Below are positions 28,804 through 38,297 of a stretch of 59,592 nt of DNA, piece by piece. How positions within the stretch are numbered: position 1 is the first letter of the stretch; every line of letters starts with the position of its first letter. Source of the stretch: Bacteroides sp. (GTDB lineage: Bacteria; Bacteroidota; Bacteroidia; Bacteroidales; Bacteroidaceae). The position numbers and the translations under genes are program-made. The stretch is from NCBI GenBank assembly GCA_023665805.1, contig JAMPDJ010000017.1:1-59592 (forward strand), written 5' to 3'. The notes below the pieces were generated by a model. It had not been told where the DNA came from. It did no database searches and saw nothing but the letters and a program-made list of their open reading frames with translations.

Positions 28804-30582
28804 ATGCAGGAGTATATCGTTTCGGCACGCAAATACCGCCCCATGACTTTCGACACGGTGGTGGGACAGTCTGCCTTGACCACCACACTGAAAAATGCCA
28901 TAGCCACGGACAAACTGGCACACGCATATTTGTTCTGCGGTCCGAGAGGCGTGGGCAAAACCACCTGTGCCCGTATTTTCGCCAAGACCATCAATTGCCT
29001 CAATCTCCGCGAAGACGGAGAAAGTTGCGGCCAATGCGAGAGTTGCAAGGCTTTTGACGAGGGACGTTCAATGAACATACATGAATTGGACGCTGCTTCC
29101 AACAATAGCGTGGAGGACATCCGCGAACTTATCAAACAGGTACAGATTCCCCCGCAGATAGGTAAATACAAGGTATTCATCATCGACGAGGTGCACATGC
29201 TGTCGTCCCAGGCTTTCAATGCCTTCCTGAAAACCTTGGAAGAACCGCCTGCATACGTTATATTCATATTGGCCACCACGGAGAAACATAAAATCCTGCC
29301 AACCATTCTATCCCGATGCCAGGTCTACGACTTCCAGCGAATGAGCGTGGAAAATACCATTTCACACCTGCGCAATGTGGCACAGAAGGAAGGATACACC
29401 ACCGAGGACGAGGCTCTTCAACTCATTGCAGAAAAGGCAGACGGAGGCATGCGCGATGCCTTGAGCATCTTTGACCAGATGGTATCTTTCACAGGTGGCA
29501 CACTCACCTACGAGCGCGTCTGCGCCAGTCTCAACGTCCTCTCCACAGAGTACTACTTCAGTCTCGTGAATCATTTTCTGGCACACGATGTACCATCATG
29601 CATGCTCCTCTTTAACGAAGTGCTGCACAAAGGCTTTGAAGGAGCTAATTTCATTGCCGGACTGGCAGGTCACATACGTCAACTGCTGGTAGCCAAGGAC
29701 GAATCCACGTTACCTCTTCTTGAAACATCGGAACGCACACGTCAGCGGTACCGCGAACAGGCCTCCAAATGCAGCCACAACTTCATCTACCGGGCAATCA
29801 AACTGTGCAACGATTGCGACCAAGCTTACAGGCAAAGCCACAACAAGCGACTTCAGGTGGAAATTTGCCTGATACAATGCGCACAACTGACCGACAGCGA
29901 AGACGCCACTGGCGCGGGGCTTTGCCCTGCAAAGACTTTAAAACCCATATTCCGCCTGCAAGCCTTGGCTCAGCCAGCCATGCAGGCCACAACACCACAG
30001 GTGCCTGCGAGTAACAATACAAATCCTGATGTCAGACATCATGCCAACACGGCCACAGGAAGCAATCATCCTATACCAGCCACTATTGTCGCACAGGCGA
30101 CAAAGCCGAAGATACCGACAGTCAGAATAAGTAGATTGGGCCCCAGCATAAACAAAACAGAAGAAAAACGGGAAACCAACATACAAGAAACCACAGCGAT
30201 TTATACTACGCCAGCAGACAAACCGTTCACTCTGGAAGACATCACTTACCATTGGCAGGCCTACATCGAACGCATGCCCAAGGAAGAGCGCGCCATGGCC
30301 ATGAGAATGAAGGTGATGATGCCCAAGTTGATAAACGACACTACTTTTGAGGTGGTGGCAAACAACAACCAGATAGGCCAATCGTTGCGCAACATGGAAA
30401 AGAGCATACTCACCTACTTGCGCCAGGCTCTGGGCAACTCCGGAATACAAATGGAGGTACGCATTGCCGAGGCACAGGAGGTGCAGCATATCACAAGCAA
30501 ACCGGCATTGTTTCAAAAAATGGTCGAAAAGAACCACAACGTGCGCAGGCTTGCAGAAATGCTTAAATTGGAAATTTGTTAA
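28804..30582 (+). CDS. dnaX: DNA polymerase III subunits gamma/tau
   Basis: A 592-aa AAA+ clamp-loader ATPase. Motifs in order: Walker A GPRGVGKTTCARI near residue 44, a four-cysteine zinc module CLNLREDGESCGQCESC near 63-79, Walker B FIIDEVHML near 126, and sensor-1 ILATTEKHKI near 158. Gamma/tau domain III follows. Residues about 370-470 are a Pro/Thr/Ala-rich linker, and the C-terminal 110 residues form a tau-like domain. No obvious A-run slippage site for gamma production was noticed. ATG 28804 (MQEYIVSARKYRP) matches family starts. The next gene is 40 bp downstream. Confidence 0.95.
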   Translation: MQEYIVSARKYRPMTFDTVVGQSALTTTLKNAIATDKLAHAYLFCGPRGVGKTTCARIFAKTINCLNLREDGESCGQCESCKAFDEGRSMNIHELDAASNNSVEDIRELIKQVQIPPQIGKYKVFIIDEVHMLSSQAFNAFLKTLEEPPAYVIFILATTEKHKILPTILSRCQVYDFQRMSVENTISHLRNVAQKEGYTTEDEALQLIAEKADGGMRDALSIFDQMVSFTGGTLTYERVCASLNVLSTEYYFSLVNHFLAHDVPSCMLLFNEVLHKGFEGANFIAGLAGHIRQLLVAKDESTLPLLETSERTRQRYREQASKCSHNFIYRAIKLCNDCDQAYRQSHNKRLQVEICLIQCAQLTDSEDATGAGLCPAKTLKPIFRLQALAQPAMQATTPQVPASNNTNPDVRHHANTATGSNHPIPATIVAQATKPKIPTVRISRLGPSINKTEEKRETNIQETTAIYTTPADKPFTLEDITYHWQAYIERMPKEERAMAMRMKVMMPKLINDTTFEVVANNNQIGQSLRNMEKSILTYLRQALGNSGIQMEVRIAEAQEVQHITSKPALFQKMVEKNHNVRRLAEMLKLEIC

Positions 30583-30622
30583 GTCCCGTACATTATGTAT
30601 ACATTCATATCATACCAAATAC

Positions 30623-31114
30623 ATGACAGAGCTATCGCAAGAATTGGAGGCGCGCATACAACAGGCCGTTGAGAACTTCATGGACGGATATGGCTGTTGC
30701 CAAAGCGTGGTGGCGGCATTTGCTGATCTATATGGTGTGAATCGCGAAACGGCCTTGCGCATCGGTGCAGGATTCGGTGCTGGCGTAGGCCGCCTGAGGA
30801 TGATGTGCGGTGCAGTCTCGGGCATAGTAACATTGGTGGGATTGCAATGCGGTTCCACCGATGGCAGCGACCGCACAGGCAAAGCCCATTGCTATGAAGT
30901 AGTACGTCGGCTGTTGGAGCAGTTCCGAACACGCAACACCAGCATCATATGTGCGGAGATACTGGCCAACAGCAAATGTTCACCTTCTGCAGAAGGTCAC
31001 ATACCCGATGAACGCAACGCACAATACTACAAGAATCGTCCATGCGCCCGCAAAGTGGAAAGCGCGTCACGTATCTTTGCAGAATACCTGACAGAAATAA
31101 ATGTCAACAAATAG
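30623..31114 (+). CDS. C_GCAxxG_C_C-family putative redox protein
   Basis: A 163-aa protein of the family defined by conserved cysteines around a GCAxxG-like core. Here these appear as YGCCQSVVAAFADLYG (about 24-39), GFGAGVGRLRMMCGAVSGIV (about 49-68), LQCG and ICAEIL, plus a C-terminal CAR. The pattern suggests a thiol redox or metal-binding role; the physiological partner is unknown. ATG 30623 is the first that fits; upstream codons run through the dnaX end. It probably shares the dnaX transcript and is closed by the hairpin at 31149-31189. Confidence 0.85.
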   Translation: MTELSQELEARIQQAVENFMDGYGCCQSVVAAFADLYGVNRETALRIGAGFGAGVGRLRMMCGAVSGIVTLVGLQCGSTDGSDRTGKAHCYEVVRRLLEQFRTRNTSIICAEILANSKCSPSAEGHIPDERNAQYYKNRPCARKVESASRIFAEYLTEINVNK

Positions 31115-31148
31115 CCAAGCGACTCAATCATAGTTTTTCACATACATA

Positions 31149-31189
31149 CTTGGAGCGCCCCACCTACATGACAGGCAGGGCGCTCCAAG
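31149..31189. terminator. Bidirectional terminator
   Basis: CTTGGAGCGCCC (31149-31160) pairs with GGGCGCTCCAAG (31178-31189), perfect 12 bp, between the convergent redox-protein and TlpA-like genes. Confidence 0.82.
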
Positions 31190-31214
31190 CATATAGCCAA
31201 AAAGCAACGCAACC

Positions 31215-31709
31215 TCACTTCTCGGCCGGCATCAGTTCCTCTAACTTGTCCAACATTTCCTTGCCGTGCAGATTCTTGGCTACGACATTGCCTTTTTTAT
31301 CAAAAATGATGGTATAAGGAATATACTGCACACCATAAAGATTAGCAGCCTTGCTTCCCGAGGTATTGACATCAGTCAGCTGAGGCCAGGTCATGCCCAA
31401 ACGAGTAACGGCTCCCTGCCAAGCGCGGCGTTCACCATCCAGACTTATGCCCACGATTTCCAGACCACGGCTTTGGTACTTGGCATAAGCTGCCTTTACA
31501 TTTGGCATCTCGCGCATGCAAGGTCCGCACCAGCTTGCCCAAAAGTCCACCAGCACATAATCGTGCTTGCCGACATACTCCGACAACGATATGCTGTCAC
31601 CGTTCAATGTCACAAGACGGGTATCATGAAATCCCGCCTGCTTCTCATTCTGGGCACAACCGATAGCCGAGAACAAGGTCAATACAAATGTTGCTATAAG
31701 ATTCTTCAT
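31215..31709 (-). CDS. TlpA-like thioredoxin-fold lipoprotein
   Basis: A 164-aa periplasmic thiol:disulfide oxidoreductase. The N-terminus is a lipoprotein signal (MKNLIATFVLTLFSAIGC, lipidation at Cys 18), which anchors it to a membrane. The active site is WASWCGPCMREMP near residues 57-69, and the cis-Pro segment YGVQYIPYTIIFDKKGNVV near 124 is standard. It probably reduces disulfides in envelope proteins, or supports cytochrome maturation as in the ResA/TlpA group; which one is unclear. It follows the 31777-32634 gene by 67 bp on the same strand. Confidence 0.92.
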   Translation of the reverse strand: MKNLIATFVLTLFSAIGCAQNEKQAGFHDTRLVTLNGDSISLSEYVGKHDYVLVDFWASWCGPCMREMPNVKAAYAKYQSRGLEIVGISLDGERRAWQGAVTRLGMTWPQLTDVNTSGSKAANLYGVQYIPYTIIFDKKGNVVAKNLHGKEMLDKLEELMPAEK

Positions 31710-31776
31710 AAATTATTATATATATGGTCAATACTACTTATTGATGCTGCAATACATGCGCCCTACGCCGTATGCC

Positions 31777-32634
31777 TCAATTTCTTTTATCTCTGTCCTT
31801 GCGCTCCTTGGCCTCACGTATGATGGCATATACCTCATCCTGCGTCATGCGCGTCTCTTGAAAAGTATCCTTGTCACGCTTGATATAACGGGTAAGCAGT
31901 ACATTGTCCGACCCCCCAAATACCCGAGTGAAATTCAACTTGCCACCATCAGTACTTGTCTCTTCGTTAAGCAAATATATCCAGCAGTTATCGTCCTCGT
32001 AGGCTATGGTCAGTTTCATCTCGAAACTGGCACTGCCAATAGTAACATACTTGACCGAAGGTTGCAAAGAATTATTATTAGCTATACGCAACAGACAGGC
32101 TTGAGGAAGAGTGCCCATGTTAAGCAAAAGGTAACTTTGAGCAGGCAAATACCACACCAGACCACGATTCAAATCATTGATTACAATCTCCTGGGTGCCC
32201 GTGTTCTCAATCATGTACTCGCATGCAAAGTTCATTTCCAGACGATCTGTCATTTGCGCAAGGCTGCTGATACTCAAGACATTCTCCATCAGTCCGGGTT
32301 CCTTCTTCATGGGCATCATGGCATCGGTATTGGCCTTGCCTTGATATATGATGGCACGCAAACCCGTTCTGCGAGCAATCGTTGCATGCCAAGGAGCCAA
32401 CCGATCCAAACTCTTGTTCGTGGCACAATGTGGCCACGCCTCATGACGAACGCGGATTACGATTGCACCATCGGGCGAAACAGACTCGTGCATGATGGTA
32501 TTGTCCTCGGTATAAAGCGTGTCGGCACCTTGAACCCAATAAACAAAAGATCTGTAGGTAGGGATGCGGCCTATTTTGCAAAACGCAGTTGCGGACACAG
32601 AAAGAAATAGCAATATCAGAAGATACCTGTTCAT
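31777..32634 (-). CDS. Exported protein of unknown function (DUF5045-like)
   Basis: A 285-aa protein with a signal peptide (residues 1-19, MNRYLLILLFLSVSATAFC). The mature part is beta-rich, with repeated strand-like segments (EYMIENTGTQEIVINDLNRG, SFEMKLTIAYEDDNCWIYLL). A basic, charged C-terminal helix (AIIREAKERKDRDKRN) follows. I tentatively associate it with the Bacteroidales DUF5045 group but cannot confirm this. A minus-strand TATCTTTG box at 32658-32665 lies just before the start. It may be co-transcribed with the TlpA-like lipoprotein, which suggests an envelope role. Confidence 0.65.
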   Translation of the reverse strand: MNRYLLILLFLSVSATAFCKIGRIPTYRSFVYWVQGADTLYTEDNTIMHESVSPDGAIVIRVRHEAWPHCATNKSLDRLAPWHATIARRTGLRAIIYQGKANTDAMMPMKKEPGLMENVLSISSLAQMTDRLEMNFACEYMIENTGTQEIVINDLNRGLVWYLPAQSYLLLNMGTLPQACLLRIANNNSLQPSVKYVTIGSASFEMKLTIAYEDDNCWIYLLNEETSTDGGKLNFTRVFGGSDNVLLTRYIKRDKDTFQETRMTQDEVYAIIREAKERKDRDKRN

Positions 32635-32657
32635 TGTCTGTAAGATTATTTTTCCGT

Positions 32658-32665
32658 CAAAGATA
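32658..32665 (-). promoter_or_regulatory. -7 box TATCTTTG of the 31777-32634 gene
   Basis: Minus-strand TAnnTTTG 24 bp before the start codon. No well-spaced TTTG was seen. Confidence 0.5.
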
Positions 32666-32760
32666 AGCCTTTCAGGCGAAAAAGCTTGTTTTTCGTGAGT
32701 TTTTTTTGCACATTAACATAAATTATGCACGGTTAATTCTTATAACAGTACCTTTGTTCA

Positions 32761-32768
32761 TATTTTTG
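32761..32768 (+). promoter_or_regulatory. -7 box TATTTTTG of the 32810-33637 gene
   Basis: TAnnTTTG element 41 bp before the chosen ATG. It overlaps the sequence before an earlier in-frame start, supporting the later start. Confidence 0.5.
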
Positions 32769-32809
32769 CAGTGCATGAGAACTTTTTGATACATATAAAC
32801 AATATCGCC

Positions 32810-33637
32810 ATGAAGCATTTTATATCCGCACTATTGATTGGGACCTTGTACATTTCTGCCGTATCAGCACAGGAGACGTACATTCAAGGTTCTGTATCGC
32901 ACAACGGCCGGCCGTTGGAACAAGCCAAGATAATGGAGATGGATGTCAACCACCGCATACTGAACCAGACATACTCCGATAGCAACGGTCATTTTGTACT
33001 GAAAGTTACCGGAGGCAAAACCTCACTGAGAGTGACGGCACCGGGAATGCGTAAATTCACACAAAAGATAAACCACGCCACCACTTGGCAGGTGAACATG
33101 AAGAAAGACCACACCCCGGAAGAGTCCGACAAGGCGAAAGCCCGATACGAGACTACGAAACTGCTGGTAGGAAGAATGAATGATCGGGCCATACCTCAAA
33201 TCTCATGGGTTGAACAATTGACAGACACGACCTACACTTTGGTGGTCCCGGTGCGCATGCCAACCATGGTAGAAGAGTATCCAATAGGACGCAAGCTGAC
33301 AGTAACGGATTTCAACGGGCATGCAGTGGCAATAGGCAAATGTATAGAAGAAGCCGTACCAGAAGAAGGTTTGCCAAAGAGCTGGGATCCATTTATACGT
33401 GTCTCAACCAATAACTCGGCAGACAACGCCTCACCGTTCACTACCGATGACCGTGACTATTTTGCCTATCCGCGCTTCTCTTTCACCAAGGCGGAAATGG
33501 AATACATGATAGATCACAGCACCGAGTTGGCATGCTTTGCTGTGGACACGTCACGTGGCGACAACTTTTGGATATACTACCCTGCAACATCATTTGCACG
33601 AGAGTTGCAAAAGATACTGAATCGGATGCAAAAATAA
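32810..33637 (+). CDS. Exported protein with N-terminal carboxypeptidase-regulatory-like domain
   Basis: A 275-aa protein with a signal peptide (MKHFISALLIGTLYISAVSAQ). A CarboxypepD_reg-like beta-sandwich domain of about 80 residues follows: YIQGSVSHNGRPLEQAKI, TYSDSNGHFVLKVTGGKTSL, LRVTAPGMRKFTQKI. This is the plug-domain extension type common in Bacteroidetes exported proteins. The remainder has no motif I recognise. ATG 32810 was chosen because the -7 box at 32761-32768 lies upstream of it. It is monocistronic and ends before a bidirectional terminator. Confidence 0.75.
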   Translation: MKHFISALLIGTLYISAVSAQETYIQGSVSHNGRPLEQAKIMEMDVNHRILNQTYSDSNGHFVLKVTGGKTSLRVTAPGMRKFTQKINHATTWQVNMKKDHTPEESDKAKARYETTKLLVGRMNDRAIPQISWVEQLTDTTYTLVVPVRMPTMVEEYPIGRKLTVTDFNGHAVAIGKCIEEAVPEEGLPKSWDPFIRVSTNNSADNASPFTTDDRDYFAYPRFSFTKAEMEYMIDHSTELACFAVDTSRGDNFWIYYPATSFARELQKILNRMQK

Positions 33638-33696
33638 TCCATAACAGGTCATTGGATTTCCACTGCACCACTACAGGCGGAGCGACATGCATCCAA

Positions 33697-33741
33697 AAAC
33701 ATCCCCCAAGAACCCTTGCTACAGGTTCCTGGGGGATGTTT
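33697..33741. terminator. Bidirectional terminator
   Basis: Arms 33697-33714 (AAACATCCCCCAAGAACC) and 33724-33741 form an 18-bp stem with one G-U position. It lies between convergent genes, with A- and T-rich outer ends. Confidence 0.88.
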
Positions 33742-33812
33742 CAACCTCAAAGACCTAAGTCTGTAGCTGATACCAGCATGGCAGGCACAAAGTCCTCCGG
33801 CATGGTCATCGG

Positions 33813-36311
33813 CTATTCCCCGGCTATCTGTCGTTTGACCCTCTCGGCTATATTATCGTATGACATGGATGCATCCGGAAGAAATGCCGGCAGGTATTCA
33901 ACCACTATCTTACGAGGGCATGGCACGCTACTGTGTCGTGGCCATGCCTCGAATGCTCCCGTGATGCGAACAGGAACAATGGGCACCTGTAACTCGCGGG
34001 CAAGAATGGCAAAAGTCTTTTTGAACGTGCCCAGCTCTCCGGTATTGGTACGACGGCCCTCCGGAAATATGACAAGGCTCTTGCCGGCACGCAATACCTG
34101 TGCCATGTTCTGGATGGAAGTCTTCAGGTTGGAGCGTTGCATAAGAATGATATTGCAACGACGTGCCATATACTTGCGCAGGCGCGAACGGACGTGCTCC
34201 TCCGTAGCGTAGAAATAGCAATCCTCCAACATCTTCCATGACAATCCGGAGGTCACAATAGGACCATCAAGAAAACTTTGGTGATTAGGCGCGAGTATAA
34301 AGGGGCCATCGGCAGGTATGTTCTTACGTCCTTTCACCGAAAGGCGGAAATACAATCGGTTTATCATCTCCATCACCCCTGCGCACAATGGCAACAGCAT
34401 GGTAGGGCGAGAAGGCAACACTGCCTCAGTCCCCGTAAGCAGATTGTGCCAATCAACATCTTCAACCACCTCGGTACGTGTCTTCTGTGCAGCGATGTGC
34501 TCTGCCAAAGACTGCAGAGTGGAGAAAGACAGAATGGCATCCGCATTCACCTCCGTGCCAAAGGTCTGCTCAATGAATTCCTGCATGCTAACTCTATCCA
34601 GAGAATCCAACCCCAAATCAGTTTCCAAATGATCCGTCGGCCGCACGACATCCAGACGTTTCTCCCGTTGTATGTATTCGCGCAAAATACGGAACTCTGG
34701 TGTCTGTAATTCGTCAGTTGACACAGACGCCGCAACCTCAGTATGCCCGACACCACTTTGCAGCATCTCCAAAACACGAAAACGCTGTATCTTGGACAAA
34801 CGGGTACGTGGCAGAGGGGTATGAAGAATGAATAGGGACATGACCTTCTTGTAGTTCAACGCCTCGTTGTTGTACGGTTCCAGCACTTCATGCTTTAGCA
34901 AGGCTTCCAGTTCTGCATCCGTACGTCCTCTGGCTATATCGGCCTGAGGTACTATAACAGCCACCAGCTTATCGTGATGATAGGAAACGGCACACTCTTT
35001 CACATACCTGTCGAACTTCTCTATCTTGAATTCTATCTCCACCGGCTGGACGTTCTTTCCGTTGGAAAGGACAATGATTTCCTTCTTGCGCCCGGTTATG
35101 TAAACTCTGCCATTTTCGTCCAGGCGAGCCAAATCACCGGTGTGCAGATATCCGTTCTCATCAAACAGGGCAGCTGTTTCCTGAGGACGGTTGTAATATC
35201 CCTTCATGACGTTGTCGCCCTTCACACAGATTTCCCCGTCTATTATCTTGCATTCGCAACAAGGCAACGGCAACCCCGAACATCCCGGAATAATGTCATC
35301 CGGACGGGTGAAACTAATCATTGGCGATGTCTCCGTCATGCCGTACCCCTCCAAGACGCTGATACCTAAAGTCCGCAATCCTTCGCCAATCTCCGTATCC
35401 AAGGCAGCACCCCCGCTGACACAATATACGAGATGGCCGCCCATCTGCCGGTGCACCGCAGAGAATACCATACGGGATAGCCATCGGCTGCCAATCCTCT
35501 TGCACAGGGCAAACATGAAACGCCCAATCAAAGAGACATCAATCTTCTTCTTGATACCATAGAACAATGTCTGCCACAATCGAGGCACACCAAGCATAAT
35601 CGTCACTCGGCCACGCTGCAAAGAGGCCATTATCTCGGGACCTGTCATGGCCGGACACAAAACTACCTGCGACTCACAGAAAATGGGAGCGATAAGCGTT
35701 CCTGCCAAAGAGAAGATGTGGTGCAGAGGCAAAAGAATGAGAGTGCTGCTGTCCGGACAGAAGATGGGCACGCCATTGCCGGAAATGGCATCTATATTGA
35801 CCAGCAGGTTCTTGAATGTTAGCATGACACCTTTTGGAAACCCCGTGGTACCGGAGGTGTATAGAATTACGGCCACGTCTGTATCGTCGAAACTGATACC
35901 CATTTCCACAGTGACAGCATGCGGATTTACCGAAGAGCATTCGAGAGCATCCATGCGCAAAATCTCCGTATGCACTCCACTCTGCTCCATGGCACGGCGT
36001 ACAACGGGTTCGGTCTGGGCATTCACCCAAATGGCATCCGGGCGGGCATCATCAAGAATATAAGCCACGTCATCGGCCGAACTACCGGCATCCACCGGGA
36101 TGGCTATACCACGATTCTGCCAAATGGAAAAGAAACTATATATCCACTCCACACAATTCTCGGCCAAAATCAAGGTCTTCGCACCCTGCATATCCGGGGT
36201 ATAACAAGCAAAGTGTCGCACTTGCTCCAACATCATGCCATAGGTAATCTCGCCATACTGAGTAACTATGGCTGTACGCTCTATAGCCTGTACTTTATTT
36301 TTATAGAACAT
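33813..36311 (-). CDS. Fused acyl-ACP/CoA synthetase, acyl carrier protein and acyltransferase
   Basis: An 832-aa three-part protein. Residues about 1-520 form an AMP-forming adenylation enzyme: YTSGTTGFPKGVML near 152, EGYGMTETSP near 320, GDLARLDENGRVYITGRKKE near 395. Residues about 555-630 are a carrier domain with the phosphopantetheine serine in DLGLDSLDRVS. Residues about 650-832 are a PlsC-like acyltransferase with NHQSFLDGP and FPEGRRTNTG. The arrangement suggests that free fatty acids are activated, held on the built-in carrier and passed to lysophospholipid, analogous to Aas recycling but with an internal ACP. The next gene upstream on the strand is a FadL-type porin, which supports fatty-acid salvage. 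Confidence 0.9.
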   Translation of the reverse strand: MFYKNKVQAIERTAIVTQYGEITYGMMLEQVRHFACYTPDMQGAKTLILAENCVEWIYSFFSIWQNRGIAIPVDAGSSADDVAYILDDARPDAIWVNAQTEPVVRRAMEQSGVHTEILRMDALECSSVNPHAVTVEMGISFDDTDVAVILYTSGTTGFPKGVMLTFKNLLVNIDAISGNGVPIFCPDSSTLILLPLHHIFSLAGTLIAPIFCESQVVLCPAMTGPEIMASLQRGRVTIMLGVPRLWQTLFYGIKKKIDVSLIGRFMFALCKRIGSRWLSRMVFSAVHRQMGGHLVYCVSGGAALDTEIGEGLRTLGISVLEGYGMTETSPMISFTRPDDIIPGCSGLPLPCCECKIIDGEICVKGDNVMKGYYNRPQETAALFDENGYLHTGDLARLDENGRVYITGRKKEIIVLSNGKNVQPVEIEFKIEKFDRYVKECAVSYHHDKLVAVIVPQADIARGRTDAELEALLKHEVLEPYNNEALNYKKVMSLFILHTPLPRTRLSKIQRFRVLEMLQSGVGHTEVAASVSTDELQTPEFRILREYIQREKRLDVVRPTDHLETDLGLDSLDRVSMQEFIEQTFGTEVNADAILSFSTLQSLAEHIAAQKTRTEVVEDVDWHNLLTGTEAVLPSRPTMLLPLCAGVMEMINRLYFRLSVKGRKNIPADGPFILAPNHQSFLDGPIVTSGLSWKMLEDCYFYATEEHVRSRLRKYMARRCNIILMQRSNLKTSIQNMAQVLRAGKSLVIFPEGRRTNTGELGTFKKTFAILARELQVPIVPVRITGAFEAWPRHSSVPCPRKIVVEYLPAFLPDASMSYDNIAERVKRQIAGE

Positions 36312-36439
36312 CTGATTATCATAAAAAAGCCGAGCGGAAACCTCACCTCCCCTATTTAGGACTGATTGGCATACCGCTCAGGCAAACATAACAATATAAA
36401 TATTATGACTTTGTAGTTCCCTCCACTGACGAAGTATTC

Positions 36440-37900
36440 CTACCAAGCAAAGTTGAAACCGACACCTATAACATCGTTTGTACGGTTATAACGGTCAATC
36501 TTATCACCTAAAGCTGTAGCAGTCTTAACCTCACGGTCCTTGTAGAATGTATGCATGTACCCCAAGTCTATATTGAAGAGTTTGGTAGGATGAATACGCA
36601 CACCCAGTCCCAGGGAATTGCTACTGAGATTGAAACTTACATCACTCATATAATCATCGGTAAGTCCATAATTCGTATTCTGCCAAGAGCAAGAAGCGGT
36701 AACCCATTTGGAGAATTTCCACTCCACACCAGCCAGGAACTCCATGGTATTGTCCTTGATGTATTGGCTTGTGTGCTTGTCTCCGTACTTGGTAGCCGTC
36801 TTATCCTGATAATAATGCCATGCACCGGCTATGCGCAAGTCCTGAATCGGACTGTACTGAACACCTATGGCCAACAGCCCAGGCATGTCCTCGGCAATCT
36901 TCTTGCCATCGGCAAACTGAGAAAGAAGATGCCCGGGAATTGAAGCCAGTTCCGCAGCTGCCTGACTCATACGAGAACTATTCTCCAAACGTATGCGTGT
37001 TTTAAACTCATATTTGGCGGCAATGTTCCAATGTTTATTAGGACTATAGTGTATACCAAGTATCGGAGTAACCCCAAAACCAACCTGTTCGCAGTTCAGA
37101 CTTAGTTCGGTATCCATACGTTGACCGTTGACTGTTACATCGTTCACGAATCCATTGTAGTTACACGTGGCATAGACACCGCGAATACCACCATAAACAG
37201 CCAAATTATCAAGAATCTTGTATGTACCACCTATCTGCAGTCCGAAATAATACTGCTTGCCCTTCATATAAGAATTCATGCTATATCCATGGAAATTATC
37301 AACGGCATATTTGGCGGCATCCTGATTCATCTTGGCAATGGCTGCCTCCTGAGTCATGCCATTCTGCATATAATTGGCCACGGTAAACTGTCCGATGGTC
37401 ATACCTGTGTTTCCATAAGGCGTATTGGCCCATTGTGTAGCAACCCCTTGAATAATATTCTGTATGGTGAGAGCTTCCAATGAACCTAAGCCATTGTCGA
37501 ACTCACATGCACCACCGCCACCAACGAGGCCCAAATGTGCAGAGACACTCCACTTGTCCTGATTATAGGTTACATCCACAGAAGGAACCACAGGTGCCAA
37601 AGCCTCACCCTTATACCGATGAGTTATATCTGGGGTATTCGTATTCAATGCAAACAAGGGGAATGTCGTATCAATCGTACGGCTTTGCATCGCAGTCATA
37701 GAAGAAATACCCATGTGCCATCCGTTGCTCAGGAAGGCCTGACCGGCAGGATTGGCATAGAGACTGGAAAGAGTAATGTTGGCATCCTGCGTGAAAAAAC
37801 GCAGATAGTGTGCATTCTGACTGGTGGTAGTCAACAGACCGCCCGCAAAAGCAGTTGTAGCAACCATCGCAGTGGCCAATGAGATAGCAATCTTTTTCAT
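36440..37900 (-). CDS. FadL/OmpP1-type outer-membrane fatty-acid transporter
   Basis: A 486-aa barrel with a signal peptide (MKKIAISLATAMVATTAFAGG). The mature N-terminus has the family feature of an Asn/Pro-containing hatch region (DANITLSSLYANPAGQAFL near residue 40). GVTPILGIHYSPNKHWNIAAKYEFKTRIR and NSLGLGVRIHPTKLFNIDLGYMH are typical FadL barrel strands. The C-terminus GVGFNFAW ends in an aromatic residue. It imports hydrophobic compounds such as long-chain fatty acids. ATG 37900 was chosen for its signal peptide. A minus-strand TACCTTTG box lies at 37931-37938. The downstream neighbour is the acyl-activating fusion protein. Confidence 0.9.
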   Translation of the reverse strand: MKKIAISLATAMVATTAFAGGLLTTTSQNAHYLRFFTQDANITLSSLYANPAGQAFLSNGWHMGISSMTAMQSRTIDTTFPLFALNTNTPDITHRYKGEALAPVVPSVDVTYNQDKWSVSAHLGLVGGGGACEFDNGLGSLEALTIQNIIQGVATQWANTPYGNTGMTIGQFTVANYMQNGMTQEAAIAKMNQDAAKYAVDNFHGYSMNSYMKGKQYYFGLQIGGTYKILDNLAVYGGIRGVYATCNYNGFVNDVTVNGQRMDTELSLNCEQVGFGVTPILGIHYSPNKHWNIAAKYEFKTRIRLENSSRMSQAAAELASIPGHLLSQFADGKKIAEDMPGLLAIGVQYSPIQDLRIAGAWHYYQDKTATKYGDKHTSQYIKDNTMEFLAGVEWKFSKWVTASCSWQNTNYGLTDDYMSDVSFNLSSNSLGLGVRIHPTKLFNIDLGYMHTFYKDREVKTATALGDKIDRYNRTNDVIGVGFNFAW

Positions 37901-38297
37901 TCTTTTATTATTTTTTGTGCAATTCGGTCGCAAAGGTAACACATTTTAATCACCTATGTGCACAAAATAAGGGTATTTATGCAACATCAGCGAACATTCG
38001 AGCATTTTCCTGTATATCACAAATCATATACCTTATATAAATATATCGCGCACGCACGAGAAGCAATGACACACAAACCTGTGCCTTCACATGAGCCACA
38101 CCGAGTGCTGGCATAGGGACATTGAGCATCCTTGGAACACACATGACAAGATATGGAACGATTCTCACCTCTTCCATTTAGGAATTTTCCTATAAACAGA
38201 AGCAAAAGATTACCTATATTTGCAAATTAGAATAACGTGTGGCACACATAATAGCCCACAGCCTGAGACCTACATAACACTTAAAGAAGCAACAACT
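37901..38297. other. Divergent intergenic region, FadL-type gene / META lipoprotein gene
   Basis: About 400 bp. It holds a minus-strand TACCTTTG (37931-37938) for the porin gene and a plus-strand TATATTTG (38216-38223) for the lipoprotein gene. A short Cys-rich minus-strand frame (about 38017-38205) is present but unsupported. No terminator or repeat was noticed. Confidence 0.5.

Noticed and set aside
38017..38205. Cys-rich minus-strand frame with CHVC and CGSCEGTGLC
   Set aside because: It resembles a zinc-ribbon fragment but has no start context and no partner, and it lies between two promoters. It may be a tiny remnant but is not supported.
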